Below are positions 47,514 through 58,415 of a stretch of DNA of 64,000 nucleotides, piece after piece. Source of the DNA: Scheffersomyces stipitis CBS 6054. Taxonomy: Eukaryota > Ascomycota > Pichiomycetes > Serinales > Debaryomycetaceae. The stretch spans positions 434,001 to 498,000 of the forward strand of contig NC_009047.1 in the NCBI RefSeq assembly GCF_000209165.1, in the 5' to 3' direction. Position 1 is the first letter of the stretch. Every line of letters begins with the position of its first letter. Under the pieces are notes generated by a model. It ran no database searches. It was not told where the DNA came from and saw nothing but the letters and a program-made list of their open reading frames with translations. A program made the translations under genes and the position numbers.

Positions 47514-48365
47514 AATAGATACTTAAAATTAGTACATTAATTGAGTATTTTTTGCGTTAAAACCTGGGGGTTATTCAAACTTGGAGGAGATTAGCATTTG
47601 CAATAGAAGACTGTCAGTTATCTACAAAGTTAGCCTGGACTCTACTTAGTATGAACAATCTCGGTGGTGCTGGTATTATAAATTTCAAGTAGATAATTTG
47701 TATATTATAATATTTGGGGAAGGGTGATTGAATCAATTCCGGCCCCTACTATTAAAACTGACCGTATGGTTTTGAACAAAATCAGGTCACTAGTTTGAGT
47801 AAGCAGTTACCCTTCATCCTAAATATCCTCTTCCAAAAAAAACTATTTCTGAGTTCGAATTCTGGAATTTTAACGAATCGTGTTCTGACGAAGCTTTTCC
47901 ACCTTGCGCAATTTCCCCATACAGTGATTTCATTTTGTCAGTTTAGCAACTGGAACTGACATTTGCAGCATATTTATCAAGTTGAGCTTTAAATTGATTG
48001 ACTGTTTCAGGGGAGCTGCCACAACGTGTGTTCTAAGCTATATTTAAGTAAGTTGTGCGTTACTGTATCTTATTAAACTCCACACTATATTTGGTAATAT
48101 TTCATCCGTACTGAGTTTGCCAGGCACAGGGCCGGTCTATTCGTGACCACAAAATTCACCTCAAATTCTAGTCTTTGAAATATAAGTTTTAGTATCTCAT
48201 TCTTGATTCTTAGTTCTAGTTGCTGAACGAAAATATCAGAAGAAGATACATACAGTGGATTTCCTATAATTAACTTCATTATAAAAACAGCTTGTAGTAA
48301 GATTTATTTGGGCGTTAGCTGAATTTCCGTCAGCGCAATCTCATTTGGATGTAGTTCTTGAGAAT
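47514..48365. other. Intergenic region to the right of the inverted repeat
   Basis: AT-rich, with no convincing ORF. A minus-strand frame at 48085-48279 is unsupported. It ends with the AGAAT target duplication of the solo LTR. Confidence 0.5.
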
Positions 48366-48649
48366 TGATGGGAAACCTGTATATTACTACCGGTTTTCCT
48401 ATTGGTCTTAGATTTGGGTTAATGGATATGGACTTGTATTAATCACTAAAGAACTATTTAATCCTGTTTAAACTAGGATGAATTCGATGGGGTTTATATA
48501 GTCTTCTTGCCCTGCAATTCTGTTGAGTGTTTCGAAGAGTTATGGCCAGCGAATACCAATTATTCTCTTGGGAAATTACGTACGTTCAATCCGAGGCTAC
48601 CAGCCTCGGAAATCATTTTGCCTGGGATCCTGTATCTTATTTTCCATCA
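48366..48649 (-). repeat. Solo LTR, same family as the complete retrotransposon
   Basis: Exactly 284 bp, aligned without visible gaps to the LTRs at 16434 and 22258, but with many substitutions (for example GATGGG for GACGGG near the start). It keeps TG...CA ends and the hairpin CCGAGGCT-ACC-AGCCTCGG (48591-48609). Perfect 5-bp target duplications AGAAT flank it (48361-48365, 48650-48654), so it is a true insertion reduced by LTR-LTR recombination, and older than the complete copy. Confidence 0.95.
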
Positions 48650-50457
48650 AGAATCGGAAGTCACTCAGATCGCACCTGTTACTGAAAATATGCTCAAATA
48701 TTTTTTTCAAGGTACTGTACTATTATGAATTGCCACCAGTGGCCCCTCTACTGTCTTCTTAAAATGTCTGAATCGTAGAAAGCGATGTTCACAACTATAA
48801 CAAGATCAATGGGAACATAGATGCTAAATATATATGGGTGAAAGGGGGGACAATTTTTCTTGTGAAATTCAAAAACTTGGAGTATAAGAAGAGCGGAATT
48901 TGCCTCTAAGAATAAAGAGGTTTGGAACGCCAACTATGTGAGTTTATATTAAGTGAATTATCCAACATACAGACTTAACAGAATATATAGCATCGTGACG
49001 TAAAAATATTCATTATGAAAATCCCTTTCGTGTCTTATTTACTCGGCATTCAAGCTATAGCAACTATACTTAACAAGCGTGAGGCAAATACCCGAGACAT
49101 AAGTAACAAGGAATGCTTCGAATACGAGCTTGATAATGATGGATATCCTAAGTTTAGCTAACCTTTTGGCAATTTCACAATCGAGAAGAAATTCAATATT
49201 GCCAAAGCAAGATATGATTTCAGTGTGGAGCACTTTGGCGAAGGGTACATGAAGTATTAGTTCACGCAGTACCTGAAAGCGGTAGTATAAAAAGAAAAGG
49301 CATCTTAGTCGAAAACGGAAAGCCGAAGACAAGAAGGGCTTGTAAGACCTTGGCATCGTAGGAATACGGAAGTGGTTTCTCATGGGGTTCTTGAGCATAT
49401 GACATAGAATAAGACCTAGGTTCGTGTGCCTTTGCTTTCCCTGATTGTACTGATGGATGGACAGCTTATCACCACGATTGGCAAGTGACCTGTATGTGTG
49501 TGCTACTTTGTTCAGTACAATAACATAGGATGTAAGGAAGACTAGGGTATCGACTACCGGGTGGCAACATATACACACCTGTGAGTCGTGACAGCGACGG
49601 CTATCGTAGCTTGTTTTGGCCATGTTCGGACGTTGCTACCTAACTTTTAAAGAAAACCAGCACCACGGCAAAAATACTTGGGGTATCGATTCTTGATTTA
49701 TCAGATCCCAGACAATATCAACGGCTGGACGAGCAACTATCATGAGTGGTATGTGGGAGGTGTAGCTAGTTGTTGGTATGCGATTTAAACAACATTCTAT
49801 GCAAAAGTGACTACTAAATTTTGCTTTGGCAATTTGGAGTCACTCTTCTTCCATTAGTTTCCATATCTTTCTTCTCTCTGAGAGGTTTCTAACCTTTGGA
49901 ATTCCTCTTGTGTACTCTTTGTGTTTCGATATTTGTAGTCATACTCTATAGCCTTATTGCCCGATGAATGTTTCAACTTAAAAATATAACGGTATCGATT
50001 ATGGAAGTGGAGACCTCAGGAGCTAGGACAAGCGACAGGTTTAGGATCTTTTGCTGGAAGTGAATCGATATATCCCTTGTGATTGGTAGTTTAGGGATAG
50101 CCAACCACAGCCCAATCAGTGAAAGTAAAGATAGTAAACAAACACAACAAAATAGAACAATCAGTCTATAGTGACCAGCATTGGTTAAAAACTATTCATA
50201 TTGTGGGCCCGAAATAGTTTGTAAAACATATTGTCATTTCAGAGATTTGCATGGACGATGCCTTCTGTAGGTACTGTATGTAGGATCGAGAATCGTTTGA
50301 CTCTACGAACCAAGAAACAAAACGTGAATACAGTACTGTACAATTAATTGGGTACTGCACATATATAATGTTTATCCGTGATGAAAATCTAATCTTCGTA
50401 CTTTTGATTGCAAAATATGCTACTTCTTTTAGTACACACATAAAACCCTTGATCTAG
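48650..50457. other. Region between solo LTR and LRR gene
   Basis: About 1.8 kb holding one probable decayed gene (49015-49300). The minus-strand frame 49039-49623 lies antisense to it; I do not support that frame. No tRNA gene, a usual neighbour of Ty-type insertions, was found. Confidence 0.45.
49015..49300 (+). pseudogene. Possible decayed secreted-protein gene
   Basis: The ATG at 49015 opens a 48-codon frame. It starts with a hydrophobic, signal-like stretch (MKIPFVSYLLGIQAIATI) and then NKREANT, which looks like a Kex2 site (KR) followed by EA. After the TAA at 49159 the same frame stays protein-like (NFTIEKKFNIAKARYDFSVE) to a TAG near 49258, then breaks up. No homologue is recognised. 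A 48-residue secreted peptide cannot be excluded. Confidence 0.35.
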
Positions 50458-51906
50458 ATGATGAAACAAGGGAGGAGAAGACGAAGACGAAGTCATCGAT
50501 ATAATTCCAAATATTCAAAAGCACACCTGTATCTGCAATCAAAAGGAAACTCAAAAACATCAGAGTCTATGAATCATTCTGTGTTTGGTTCAGTCAGAGA
50601 TATCTCTTATGATGATAAGACAAAAGCGTCTTATTACCATTGGGATCAACTAATGCCAGTACCTGTGGTTCCAAGTGCTAATTCAAGAAGAGTCGTTTCT
50701 TCTGTAAGAAAACTTGCTGATTTATGTATAGATACCATAGTCGAAAACATTGTTGGCATTGATGTTCTGTATTTGGATTTCGTTTCTGATGTCATATGTG
50801 AACGGATATGGAAGAATATTCTTAAGGCTAGAAAAGACTCATATCAACTCTTTTCTACATTTGCATCAAGATTGGGCTGCAAGAGCGTAAGTTTTAAATG
50901 CCATTGGGTAAAAGAGTTACATGACACTGGTCACCCCAACAGACATCTACTTGAAGAAATTCATCGATTTATGATGAGAGACTTGTCTAGAACTTCTACC
51001 AATTATCACAGATTTGTCAACGTCTTCTCTAATGTCAGAATGCCTCATTTTGTACTGACAATTAACCAATTTCCTTGTAGACATGTTGCTTACTTGGACC
51101 TTTCTTCACGACCTAAGTTGACTCGGGACGATGTCAAAATACTACTTAGTATTACCAACTTAGCGGCTCTTGATGTTTCCAACAACAAATGGGCAGATAC
51201 AAACTTTGTTTTGGATATTTGCCAGATGATTAGACGAGGAAAGTTGAGCAAATTAAAAGTAATTCGACTTGTTGGATGTCCAGCTGATTCGTCTTCTATA
51301 CGTGAACTTCTTAGCATTGCAGATAAAGATGAATCCATGAGTTCCTTGGTTCATATAGAAGTCAGTGAAAAGCTCTCCACTTCAGCCATTTGTCTGGGGA
51401 AATGCTCATCGTACGTCAATGACTCTAACAGAATTAATACTGTTCTTCTAGATTCCCATCACGTTTCAGAGTCTAGATGGATCTTATTGAACAACTTAGG
51501 AACAGAACCGGAGAAGCTCAAGTACTATTCTTTGGCCAGGATATTCGATCTAGTCAAAAATCATATAGAAGTGAATGACAATGATAAATGCCAGCGCTGT
51601 TTTCATCTAGATATAGCAATTCATAATGTCGAATTCGACAATTTACTGGAAAACCAACAGCTTGAAGCTTCGTGGAATTCACGAAATAGAGGTTCACGGA
51701 GTCGATACATTTATCAATTGTCCCAAGACAAATGGGCAGCTACAGCAAAGACTACTTTTTGGTCCTTGAAAAAGGAAACAATACCGTCACAGCTTACCTA
51801 TAAACCAAAGGTTATCCAGAATCAGAAGCAAAATCAAAACGTGAAGCAGAAACGAAGAAAGATTTCACTAATTAACACCGACGCGAAGAAGTTCTTTGGT
51901 ATGTAA
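50458..51906 (+). CDS. Leucine-rich-repeat-like protein, unidentified
   Basis: A 482-residue protein. It has an Arg-rich start (RRRRRRSHR), then an alpha-helical region, then LRR-like units at about 200-300 (HVAYLDLSSRPKLT, TNLAALDVSNNKWAD, SKLKVIRLVGCPAD, SLVHIEVSEKL), and a basic C-terminal tail (KQKRRKISL) that could be a nuclear signal. The regular xLxxLxLSxN pattern supports an LRR fold, but the protein does not match a named yeast gene for me. Basic ends suggest a nuclear or nucleic-acid setting. It is convergent with DCP2, 141 bp away. Confidence 0.72.
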   Translation: MMKQGRRRRRRSHRYNSKYSKAHLYLQSKGNSKTSESMNHSVFGSVRDISYDDKTKASYYHWDQLMPVPVVPSANSRRVVSSVRKLADLCIDTIVENIVGIDVLYLDFVSDVICERIWKNILKARKDSYQLFSTFASRLGCKSVSFKCHWVKELHDTGHPNRHLLEEIHRFMMRDLSRTSTNYHRFVNVFSNVRMPHFVLTINQFPCRHVAYLDLSSRPKLTRDDVKILLSITNLAALDVSNNKWADTNFVLDICQMIRRGKLSKLKVIRLVGCPADSSSIRELLSIADKDESMSSLVHIEVSEKLSTSAICLGKCSSYVNDSNRINTVLLDSHHVSESRWILLNNLGTEPEKLKYYSLARIFDLVKNHIEVNDNDKCQRCFHLDIAIHNVEFDNLLENQQLEASWNSRNRGSRSRYIYQLSQDKWAATAKTTFWSLKKETIPSQLTYKPKVIQNQKQNQNVKQKRRKISLINTDAKKFFGM

Positions 51907-52047
51907 CAGGACCAAATGGACTAAATCATTTATATGTTTTGTTATCTTAGACACTATGCTAAATTTGCTATAAATAGCAATTCGTACTATTGTAGTGCTA
52001 CTTCACCGGTACTATCGTAGACGCTATGCTAATTTATGCTGTGCTAA

Positions 52048-54696
52048 CTATGGCTCGCGTTTCCAAAGAATGTCTTTAAGGAAATTAGCCGAATTCTTAT
52101 TGGGGCTATTCTGACCACTAAGAGCATTTGTCAAAGAAGAAGGAGTATTAGAATCAAGACCCGCCGTTGGGTTGGCATTCCCGTAAATAGATTGAAAGCT
52201 GTCGCTTACAGGAATAGCACCATTTGAATTGGAGGGATTTTTTCCATTCAACAATGCAAGAAGATTCTGTCCATTAGCATTAGAAGCATGCACAGGAGGC
52301 GATGAAACATTGGGACGATTAGTAGAAAAGATATCATTCAATACTTCTCCTGGCTTCAAAAGCCTGATCTTTCCCTTCTTTGGTTCTAGAGAAGGCTGCG
52401 GATCCAGGAAGAAATCTGGTGGATTGGAAAACGATTCTACTGCTGTATTTGGAGCGGAATATGGATCTCCGAGATCATCTATCAAATGGTCTACATCTTC
52501 TTCATCGCTTGCGATGTCGAAGTTGCGGAAGGAGGTCTTGCCCAATAGCTGGTTATCAATGACTCCAAAGTCTTCAAAGTCTTCAAAATCTTCAAAGTTG
52601 TCGAATTGAGTCTCTTCAATCTTTTCTTCCCTAATGAAGTTAGAGTCAGCATCATTTAATGGAATGGATGGTTTTTTGTTCAACAAACCCAAAAGTTCAT
52701 TGGCTGAAGTATGATTATGTTCGGCATTTGGTTGTGATACTTGACGTGGTGCCTTACTATGGAGCATATCCAATAATGGGTTATTTGGTTTCTTCTCAGA
52801 TTCACTGCTTGGCTTGTTTTTGATGAGCAAGTCTAATAATTCATTTGAAGAAGTATGGTCGACCGCTATTGGTTCCTTCTTTGGTTTAAGTAATTCAAGC
52901 AACTCTTTAGAAGAAGAATTGGGAGATCTTGTAGTTTCTGAAAGCGGTTTCTTTGGGCCCTTCAAGAGATCAAGTATCTCGTTGGACGATGACTTAACTT
53001 CCTGTCTTGGTTGGACGATAGGTTTTTTACCCAACAAACTAAGTAAATCAGCCGACTTTTTTCTTCTACCCTCTGTTGCATCGTCTGGTCTTTTTAGCAA
53101 AGTTATTTTGCCAGGTTCTGGAGCCGGTAATCCAAGACCAGCACCGTGAATAACCGATTCTTCTAGATCGTTGGATGCTATAGGTGAATTTATACCCAAA
53201 AATCTCGAATCTCTAGTAGGCACAATCTCAGGATGTTTCTTCTCGTTGAGAATGTTCAATAAAGTCTTGCCCGGGTCTTGTTCTGGAGATGGAGATGAAC
53301 TTACTTGTTTCCTATTGACAAGGTCCAAAATTGATCTTGACTCAGATGTAACAGACTCCTTTCTCTGCTTTCCTACTAAGTTAAGCAAGTCTTGAGCTTT
53401 TGTACGGTTATTCTCTGCTTCCGTAGATCTAACATAATCTTTTGATGTAGCCTCATCTGTTATTTTCAGTGACTTTGTATTCAAAATCGATAAGAATTCC
53501 TTGGAGTTTTTACCTGTGGGTTTCTGAAGAGACTCTGATGTTGGCTGGTGTATTTCATATGGATGTCTCTGTTTTTGAGGGGAGACATTCAGGAAAGGAA
53601 TCTGATGAGGTGGGACAGGCATTGGAACAGGAGTTATGGCATGAGGAGGTAAAGGAGATCCGCCAGGATAGAAGCCGAAGGGATTGAAGAATGGCAACAT
53701 AGGCTGTGGATGGTGGGTTGAAGATGAAGAGAAGAACGGGATTTGGTTCTGTAAGTGTTGCGGTAAGGCGAATTGGATATAGTTCTGTTGTTGAGGTGCA
53801 CCAGGCACAGTAGATGAGAGAGGTACTACATTGGAGTCGCTGGCTGAGTGGCTGGGGCTGACTTTCTGGAGAATGTTCAACAATTCTCTTCCAGCATCTA
53901 CGTTTTCTTCGCGCTTTCCTACACCCAATAAAGCCTTCAACTGGATTTCTGCCTTTAGCATCAACTCTGCCTCGTTTAACCCACCCTTCTTCTTATTTAT
54001 CCATTGAATCATTGGTTTTATAACAGTCTCGACGATGAAGTAGTTGTTGGGAGAAGCTCTAATCTTCTTTTGCAAAGTTTTAATGTCATGCCATTCAATC
54101 ATAGCGATTTCCCCACGAGCTACAGGCAGAAAGTTGTAATCTTCAGGCACGTCTCTCACCAAGTAAATTTTATAATTCTTGCCTTTGAAGGTTCTCTCAA
54201 TAACGTCGCTTTCATTGATTAGGTCTTTGGCGTTGAAGCCAGTCTCTTCTTCGACCTCTCGAATGGCACAGTTGATGTCAGATTCGTCTTTGGAAATTTT
54301 TCCTCGGGGAAACGACCACGAGTTAGACTCTGTCCCCTTCACCAATAGCACTTTCGTCAAGTCTCTATTGAAAAGAGCGACTCCACGAACGGGAATCGTC
54401 AGTTTATACTTGCCGAATCGGGATAGCGCATCGTTGGGGTCTCCCCATTTCCAGAATAGAGGGCACTTCTCCAAAAATTTGGAGCAGAACAGCTTCATCT
54501 TCATGTTAGGAAGTGCCGGGTTTAGCACTCGGACAAAGTCGGTATAGAACCATTGCGCTTCTTCAACTTGGAAAAACACTCTTTCGATCAGCGAAAGATC
54601 TTCCTCGGGACAATTGACTAGAAACCTCACCAATAGGTCTTCAAGCACAAGATCAACCAGCTGGTTGGCTAAGCCGTCTCGCAATTGGATGGACAT
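52048..54696 (-). CDS. DCP2: mRNA decapping enzyme Dcp2
   Basis: Nudix hydrolase that removes the mRNA 5' cap, with Dcp1, Edc3 and Pat1. The start is the ATG at 54696 (MSIQLRD, 882 residues); the 56-codon in-frame extension upstream is not family-like. Residues 1-90 form the N-terminal regulatory domain. The Nudix domain follows, with IPVRGVALFN and the box GKISKDESDINCAIREVEEETGF. The rest is long, disordered and Ser/Asn/Pro-rich, with about 13 short leucine motifs (LLNIL, DLLNLV, ELLDLL, NLLALL and similar) of the type that bind Edc3/Pat1, and an acidic block (DNFEDFEDFEDFG). Confidence 0.95.
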   Translation of the reverse strand: MSIQLRDGLANQLVDLVLEDLLVRFLVNCPEEDLSLIERVFFQVEEAQWFYTDFVRVLNPALPNMKMKLFCSKFLEKCPLFWKWGDPNDALSRFGKYKLTIPVRGVALFNRDLTKVLLVKGTESNSWSFPRGKISKDESDINCAIREVEEETGFNAKDLINESDVIERTFKGKNYKIYLVRDVPEDYNFLPVARGEIAMIEWHDIKTLQKKIRASPNNYFIVETVIKPMIQWINKKKGGLNEAELMLKAEIQLKALLGVGKREENVDAGRELLNILQKVSPSHSASDSNVVPLSSTVPGAPQQQNYIQFALPQHLQNQIPFFSSSSTHHPQPMLPFFNPFGFYPGGSPLPPHAITPVPMPVPPHQIPFLNVSPQKQRHPYEIHQPTSESLQKPTGKNSKEFLSILNTKSLKITDEATSKDYVRSTEAENNRTKAQDLLNLVGKQRKESVTSESRSILDLVNRKQVSSSPSPEQDPGKTLLNILNEKKHPEIVPTRDSRFLGINSPIASNDLEESVIHGAGLGLPAPEPGKITLLKRPDDATEGRRKKSADLLSLLGKKPIVQPRQEVKSSSNEILDLLKGPKKPLSETTRSPNSSSKELLELLKPKKEPIAVDHTSSNELLDLLIKNKPSSESEKKPNNPLLDMLHSKAPRQVSQPNAEHNHTSANELLGLLNKKPSIPLNDADSNFIREEKIEETQFDNFEDFEDFEDFGVIDNQLLGKTSFRNFDIASDEEDVDHLIDDLGDPYSAPNTAVESFSNPPDFFLDPQPSLEPKKGKIRLLKPGEVLNDIFSTNRPNVSSPPVHASNANGQNLLALLNGKNPSNSNGAIPVSDSFQSIYGNANPTAGLDSNTPSSLTNALSGQNSPNKNSANFLKDILWKREP

Positions 54697-56771
54697 GAGT
54701 GAGTTACTGATGGACAGTAATGTAGAAAAGGATAAAAAGCTACTGCTATGTATAGTGAAGCTGGCGAATAGGTAGCTGAGAGAGTGAATATGATTCGTGA
54801 ATCGAGAATTGTAGATTTTCAGTTTGGACATCTGTGCCGGGTAACGCCAGTAGCCAGCAGGCAAAACATGCAGTCGTTAACTATGGGATATATACGTAAA
54901 TTTCTATAATCGTAGCTAACGATGTTATTGATATAAGTAAATATATTAATAAGTGTATTGATGTAGTACTAAATACAACTATAATATGTAAGTAAAGTCA
55001 TTGGAATTTTCAATCGTTGAAAGTTTGTTATAAATTCCAATGAATTTATATAAAAATGTCTATCTGAAATTTATTGATACAAATGTTAATCCAATTTCTC
55101 GGTTGATTACATTCTTGGTTAGAAGTACTCCTAGATCTGGGCTCTTTATGGCTAAATAGCAGACTCTGTCATTTTGTTGGTAGACTCTGTCATTTTGTTG
55201 AAATGGCCCATTGTAGGCGTTCTTGCAGCTACCAAAATCACCCAAATGCACCTCCAATCTGACTACAGCCATTATCTTCTGTTTATCCTCTAACAAGTAG
55301 ATTCTGGATTTGGTTCTAGACACCGACAGCAAAAGATGCTACTCTTGAAGAGTCAAATTGAAAGAAATCACAAACCAATTACTTCTTTGTGACTTGTAAT
55401 TATATAGATCTGGTTCAGCATCTCAACTAAACTAGTCAGTTATATATTACAGTGCGCTTCTATCCGCTGACTTTACCAACTAGCAAGGGCCATTGTTAAT
55501 ATATTAAATGCTATGATAATAGTGCTTTCTAAAACATCTTGAATACATTTCTATCAAATAGTTGATTTTCCTTCTGTATTGAAGGCTAAAAACTTGAGTT
55601 TTAACTTCCATTTCTTTATTTCTGAATTTTTGATACTTCTGGCCTGATTGCGTGACTGCGAAAGGATATCAATAGCATGGACCACTTAACAATAGTAATA
55701 GAAGTAGTTTTGGATAGAGCCAAATACGTTAATATCAACTTAATAACTCAAAATGACTCAAATTATTCAACGTACATATTCTCTTCTTAAAATAGTTCAT
55801 GCCGAAGCATACCGTCAAGAATTATAAAAAAAACCAAGGCACCTTACTTTTCTTCGGTGAAGGTTCTATGTTAGTGAGTCACGTCAAATCAATATTTACG
55901 AGAATGAGAAATCAAAAGAACCCCTGACATATAAATTTCAAATGTCAGTTCTACATCTACACGTACAGTAAAATAAATGCTCCTAATACTATCAATCAGC
56001 AGGCTCTAGAAAAAGAAAGATGCTCTATAAGCAGCTTTCGGCTCGCTGCACTGTTGGAAAGTTGAAGATGAACTCCTTAAATCTTGCACCCAAAGATAAG
56101 ATAACGCAGAAACGGAGTTTATTTATAGGATCCAAAAATCTTAACACTACAGTTTACACGGGTCAATTCGTTCTGGACTGATTGCTGGAGACCTAACCCA
56201 AACTTCCACATTAGGCTTCCTTCTGCAACAATCATAGAATGGTATTATTATGGAATGAAATAGAATGAATTTTCAGCTACAATGAACGTGTGGTGAAGAT
56301 ACAGCCCTCTTGAGTGAATCAGGAGCTACGTCGGGGTTACCGATAATGGAAAGTTTTAATTCCTATATTAATCCGAAAGATAGCTAAATGTAATATAAGC
56401 AATTAGCGGGATAACAGTTTAAAATAAATAGGAATTATTTACCTATAATTATGGTAATCAATACGATGTGTGATTCACTATCCTGTATCGTAAATTCTTC
56501 TTACGAATCAAAGTAAGGTTGCGCACCTTTTTTTATTGAGCCATTAACTTTGCAGCGCACTTCCTATTTTTTGAGCCGTTAATGTTGCAGCCTCGCAATT
56601 ACTAAAATGCTTATTGACAATTTCATATGGTAGTATGACTAATGAAAAATCATGGTGACATATCAAAATACTATAAAACAACAGGCAAATAACTAGATTT
56701 ATTTATGAATAAACTAGAAAGCATAATCAATAACATTAGAGAGCATAGTCAAGAACTTTAGTAATTTAACT
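54697..56771. other. Divergent promoter region DCP2/MDR1-like gene
   Basis: Two kb of AT-rich sequence. It contains a 21-bp tandem duplication (55161-55200, AGACTCTGTCATTTTGTTGG type) and an imperfect repeat of TTGAGCC-TTAA-TTGCAGC near 56535-56595. The frame at 55060-55332 crosses the duplication and is not supported. Confidence 0.5.
56599..56678 (+). promoter_or_regulatory. Yap1/Cap1-type sites and TATA box of the MDR1-like gene
   Basis: TTACTAA at 56599-56605 matches the Yap1/Cap1 response element; TGACTAA at 56636-56642 is a related AP-1-type word. TATAAAA at 56672-56678 lies 94 bp before the ATG. A TTAGTAA (reverse TTACTAA) is at 56758-56764, just before the start. In C. albicans, MDR1 is induced through Cap1 under oxidative stress or by benomyl, so these sites fit. 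Confidence 0.55.
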
Positions 56772-58415
56772 ATGCATTATAGATTCATTAGAGACAGTTT
56801 TTTCGGCCGCGTTGTGTACCACTTGTCTGGACATCAATTCTTCTCTCACAAAGAAGAGTCGTCTGATTATATTGTTCCCGAGATATACCTTAAGGGTACT
56901 GAAGGAGCGAATTTCCTGAAGGAAGAAAATGAATTGAACCTGATTGTTAGTAATTCTTTGTCCAGTCAACTGGAACAAACAATATTGGCTGCAGATAGAA
57001 TTATCGTCGATTGGGATGGTGAAGACGACCCAGAAAACCCCGTTAATTGGCCATTGTACCAAAAAGCATTCTTTATCTTCGAAATTGCATTTTTAACAGT
57101 CTCCGTATATATGGGAGCTGCCCTTTATACTCCCGGACTTGAGCAGATAATGGAAGAATTTCATATCAGCCAAGTGGTTGCAACTTTGCCCTTGACATTT
57201 TTTGTAATTGGATACGGAATTGGACCTATGGTGCTCTCACCATTATCTGAAAATGCAGCTGTGGGTAGGACTTCCATCTACATCATCACTTTATTTGTCT
57301 ATTTTATTTTACAGATACCAACAGCCTTATCAAAAGACATTGCCTCGTTGACAGTGCTCAGATTCATAAGTGGCATATTTGCTTCCCCATGCTTGGCTAC
57401 TGGTGGTGCTTCTATTGCTGAAGTGTTGACAGATCCATACGCCCCTGTTGGTTTGGCATGCTGGGCAATAGCAGGATTCTGTGGTCCCCTGTTAGGTCCT
57501 TTCATTGGTTCAGTTTTGGTAGTGAAGGGAGGATGGAGATGGGCATTTTGGTTCCAATGCATCGCTACCGGTGTCTGCCTTTTGGTCTTGACGTTCTTTT
57601 TACCTGAATCTTATGGTAGTACCTTGCTCTACAGGAAAGCCAAGAGATTGAGAAGGGTGACTGGGAATGAAAATATCACTAGTGAAGGAGAAATTGAAAA
57701 CAGTAAGCTAACTCTCCGTGAGTTGGTTGTCGAGACATTATGGAGACCAATTGAAATTTCAATTCTTGAACCAGTCGTCTTATTAATCCACATGCACATT
57801 GCTATGGTTTACTCCATTTTATATCTCTGGTTCGAAGCATTTCCGATTGTCTTTATGGAAACAAAAGGGTTCACACTTATCGAGTTGGGAATGACGTATC
57901 TTTCTATCAATGTAGGGTCCTTCCTTGGTGCAGCTATCTATGTTCCAATTGTATTGCATGCCTACACCAAGAAAGTCCTCAATAATGAAACCATTGTGCC
58001 AGAAGTTTTTATTCCTCTTGCTATTGTTGGAAGTGTCTGCATGCCAGTCGGGGTGTTCATCTTCGGTTGGACTTCAGTCAAGGAGTTCCCATGGGTTGCT
58101 CCTTTAATTGGAGCAGCAATTTTCACTATTGGTGCTTTCTTCATATTCCAAACTTTATTCAACTACATGGGAATGTCTTTCAAGAAATACTTAGCTTCGG
58201 CATTTGCTGGAAATGACTTATTCCGTTCGGTTATAGCAGGTGTGTTCCCATTATTCGGAAGACCCCTTTTTGAGAATTTGAAGACTGATAAATATCCTGT
58301 CGGTTGGGGCTCCAGTATTCTTGGGTTTATTACTCTCGGAATGGTTGCCATCCCTGTACTATTTTATCTTAATGGTCCAAAATTAAGGGCAAGATCAAAG
58401 TACTCCAGTCTTTAG
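56772..58415 (+). CDS. MDR1-like drug:H+ antiporter (DHA1, MFS)
   Basis: A 547-residue plasma-membrane exporter of the DHA1 family, closest in my reading to Candida Mdr1 (benomyl/fluconazole resistance). The N-terminus MHYRFIRDSFFGRVVYHLS, the DWDGEDDPENPVNWP motif before the first membrane helix, and the central ESYGSTLLYRKAKRLRRVTGN loop are typical of that subgroup. Family motif A is represented by SPLSENAAVGRTSIY, and motif C by the glycine-rich GFCGPLLGPFIGS. About 12 membrane segments in two halves are visible. Related transporters (Flu1, Flr1) share the fold, so the exact orthologue is probable rather than proven. Confidence 0.9.
   Translation: MHYRFIRDSFFGRVVYHLSGHQFFSHKEESSDYIVPEIYLKGTEGANFLKEENELNLIVSNSLSSQLEQTILAADRIIVDWDGEDDPENPVNWPLYQKAFFIFEIAFLTVSVYMGAALYTPGLEQIMEEFHISQVVATLPLTFFVIGYGIGPMVLSPLSENAAVGRTSIYIITLFVYFILQIPTALSKDIASLTVLRFISGIFASPCLATGGASIAEVLTDPYAPVGLACWAIAGFCGPLLGPFIGSVLVVKGGWRWAFWFQCIATGVCLLVLTFFLPESYGSTLLYRKAKRLRRVTGNENITSEGEIENSKLTLRELVVETLWRPIEISILEPVVLLIHMHIAMVYSILYLWFEAFPIVFMETKGFTLIELGMTYLSINVGSFLGAAIYVPIVLHAYTKKVLNNETIVPEVFIPLAIVGSVCMPVGVFIFGWTSVKEFPWVAPLIGAAIFTIGAFFIFQTLFNYMGMSFKKYLASAFAGNDLFRSVIAGVFPLFGRPLFENLKTDKYPVGWGSSILGFITLGMVAIPVLFYLNGPKLRARSKYSSL

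Noticed and set aside
49039..49623. Minus-strand 194-codon ORF
   Set aside because: It is antisense to the better-supported decayed plus-strand gene; its cysteine/leucine-rich composition fits a shadow frame.
55060..55332. Minus-strand 90-codon ORF
   Set aside because: It crosses a simple 21-bp tandem duplication and shows no protein-family pattern.
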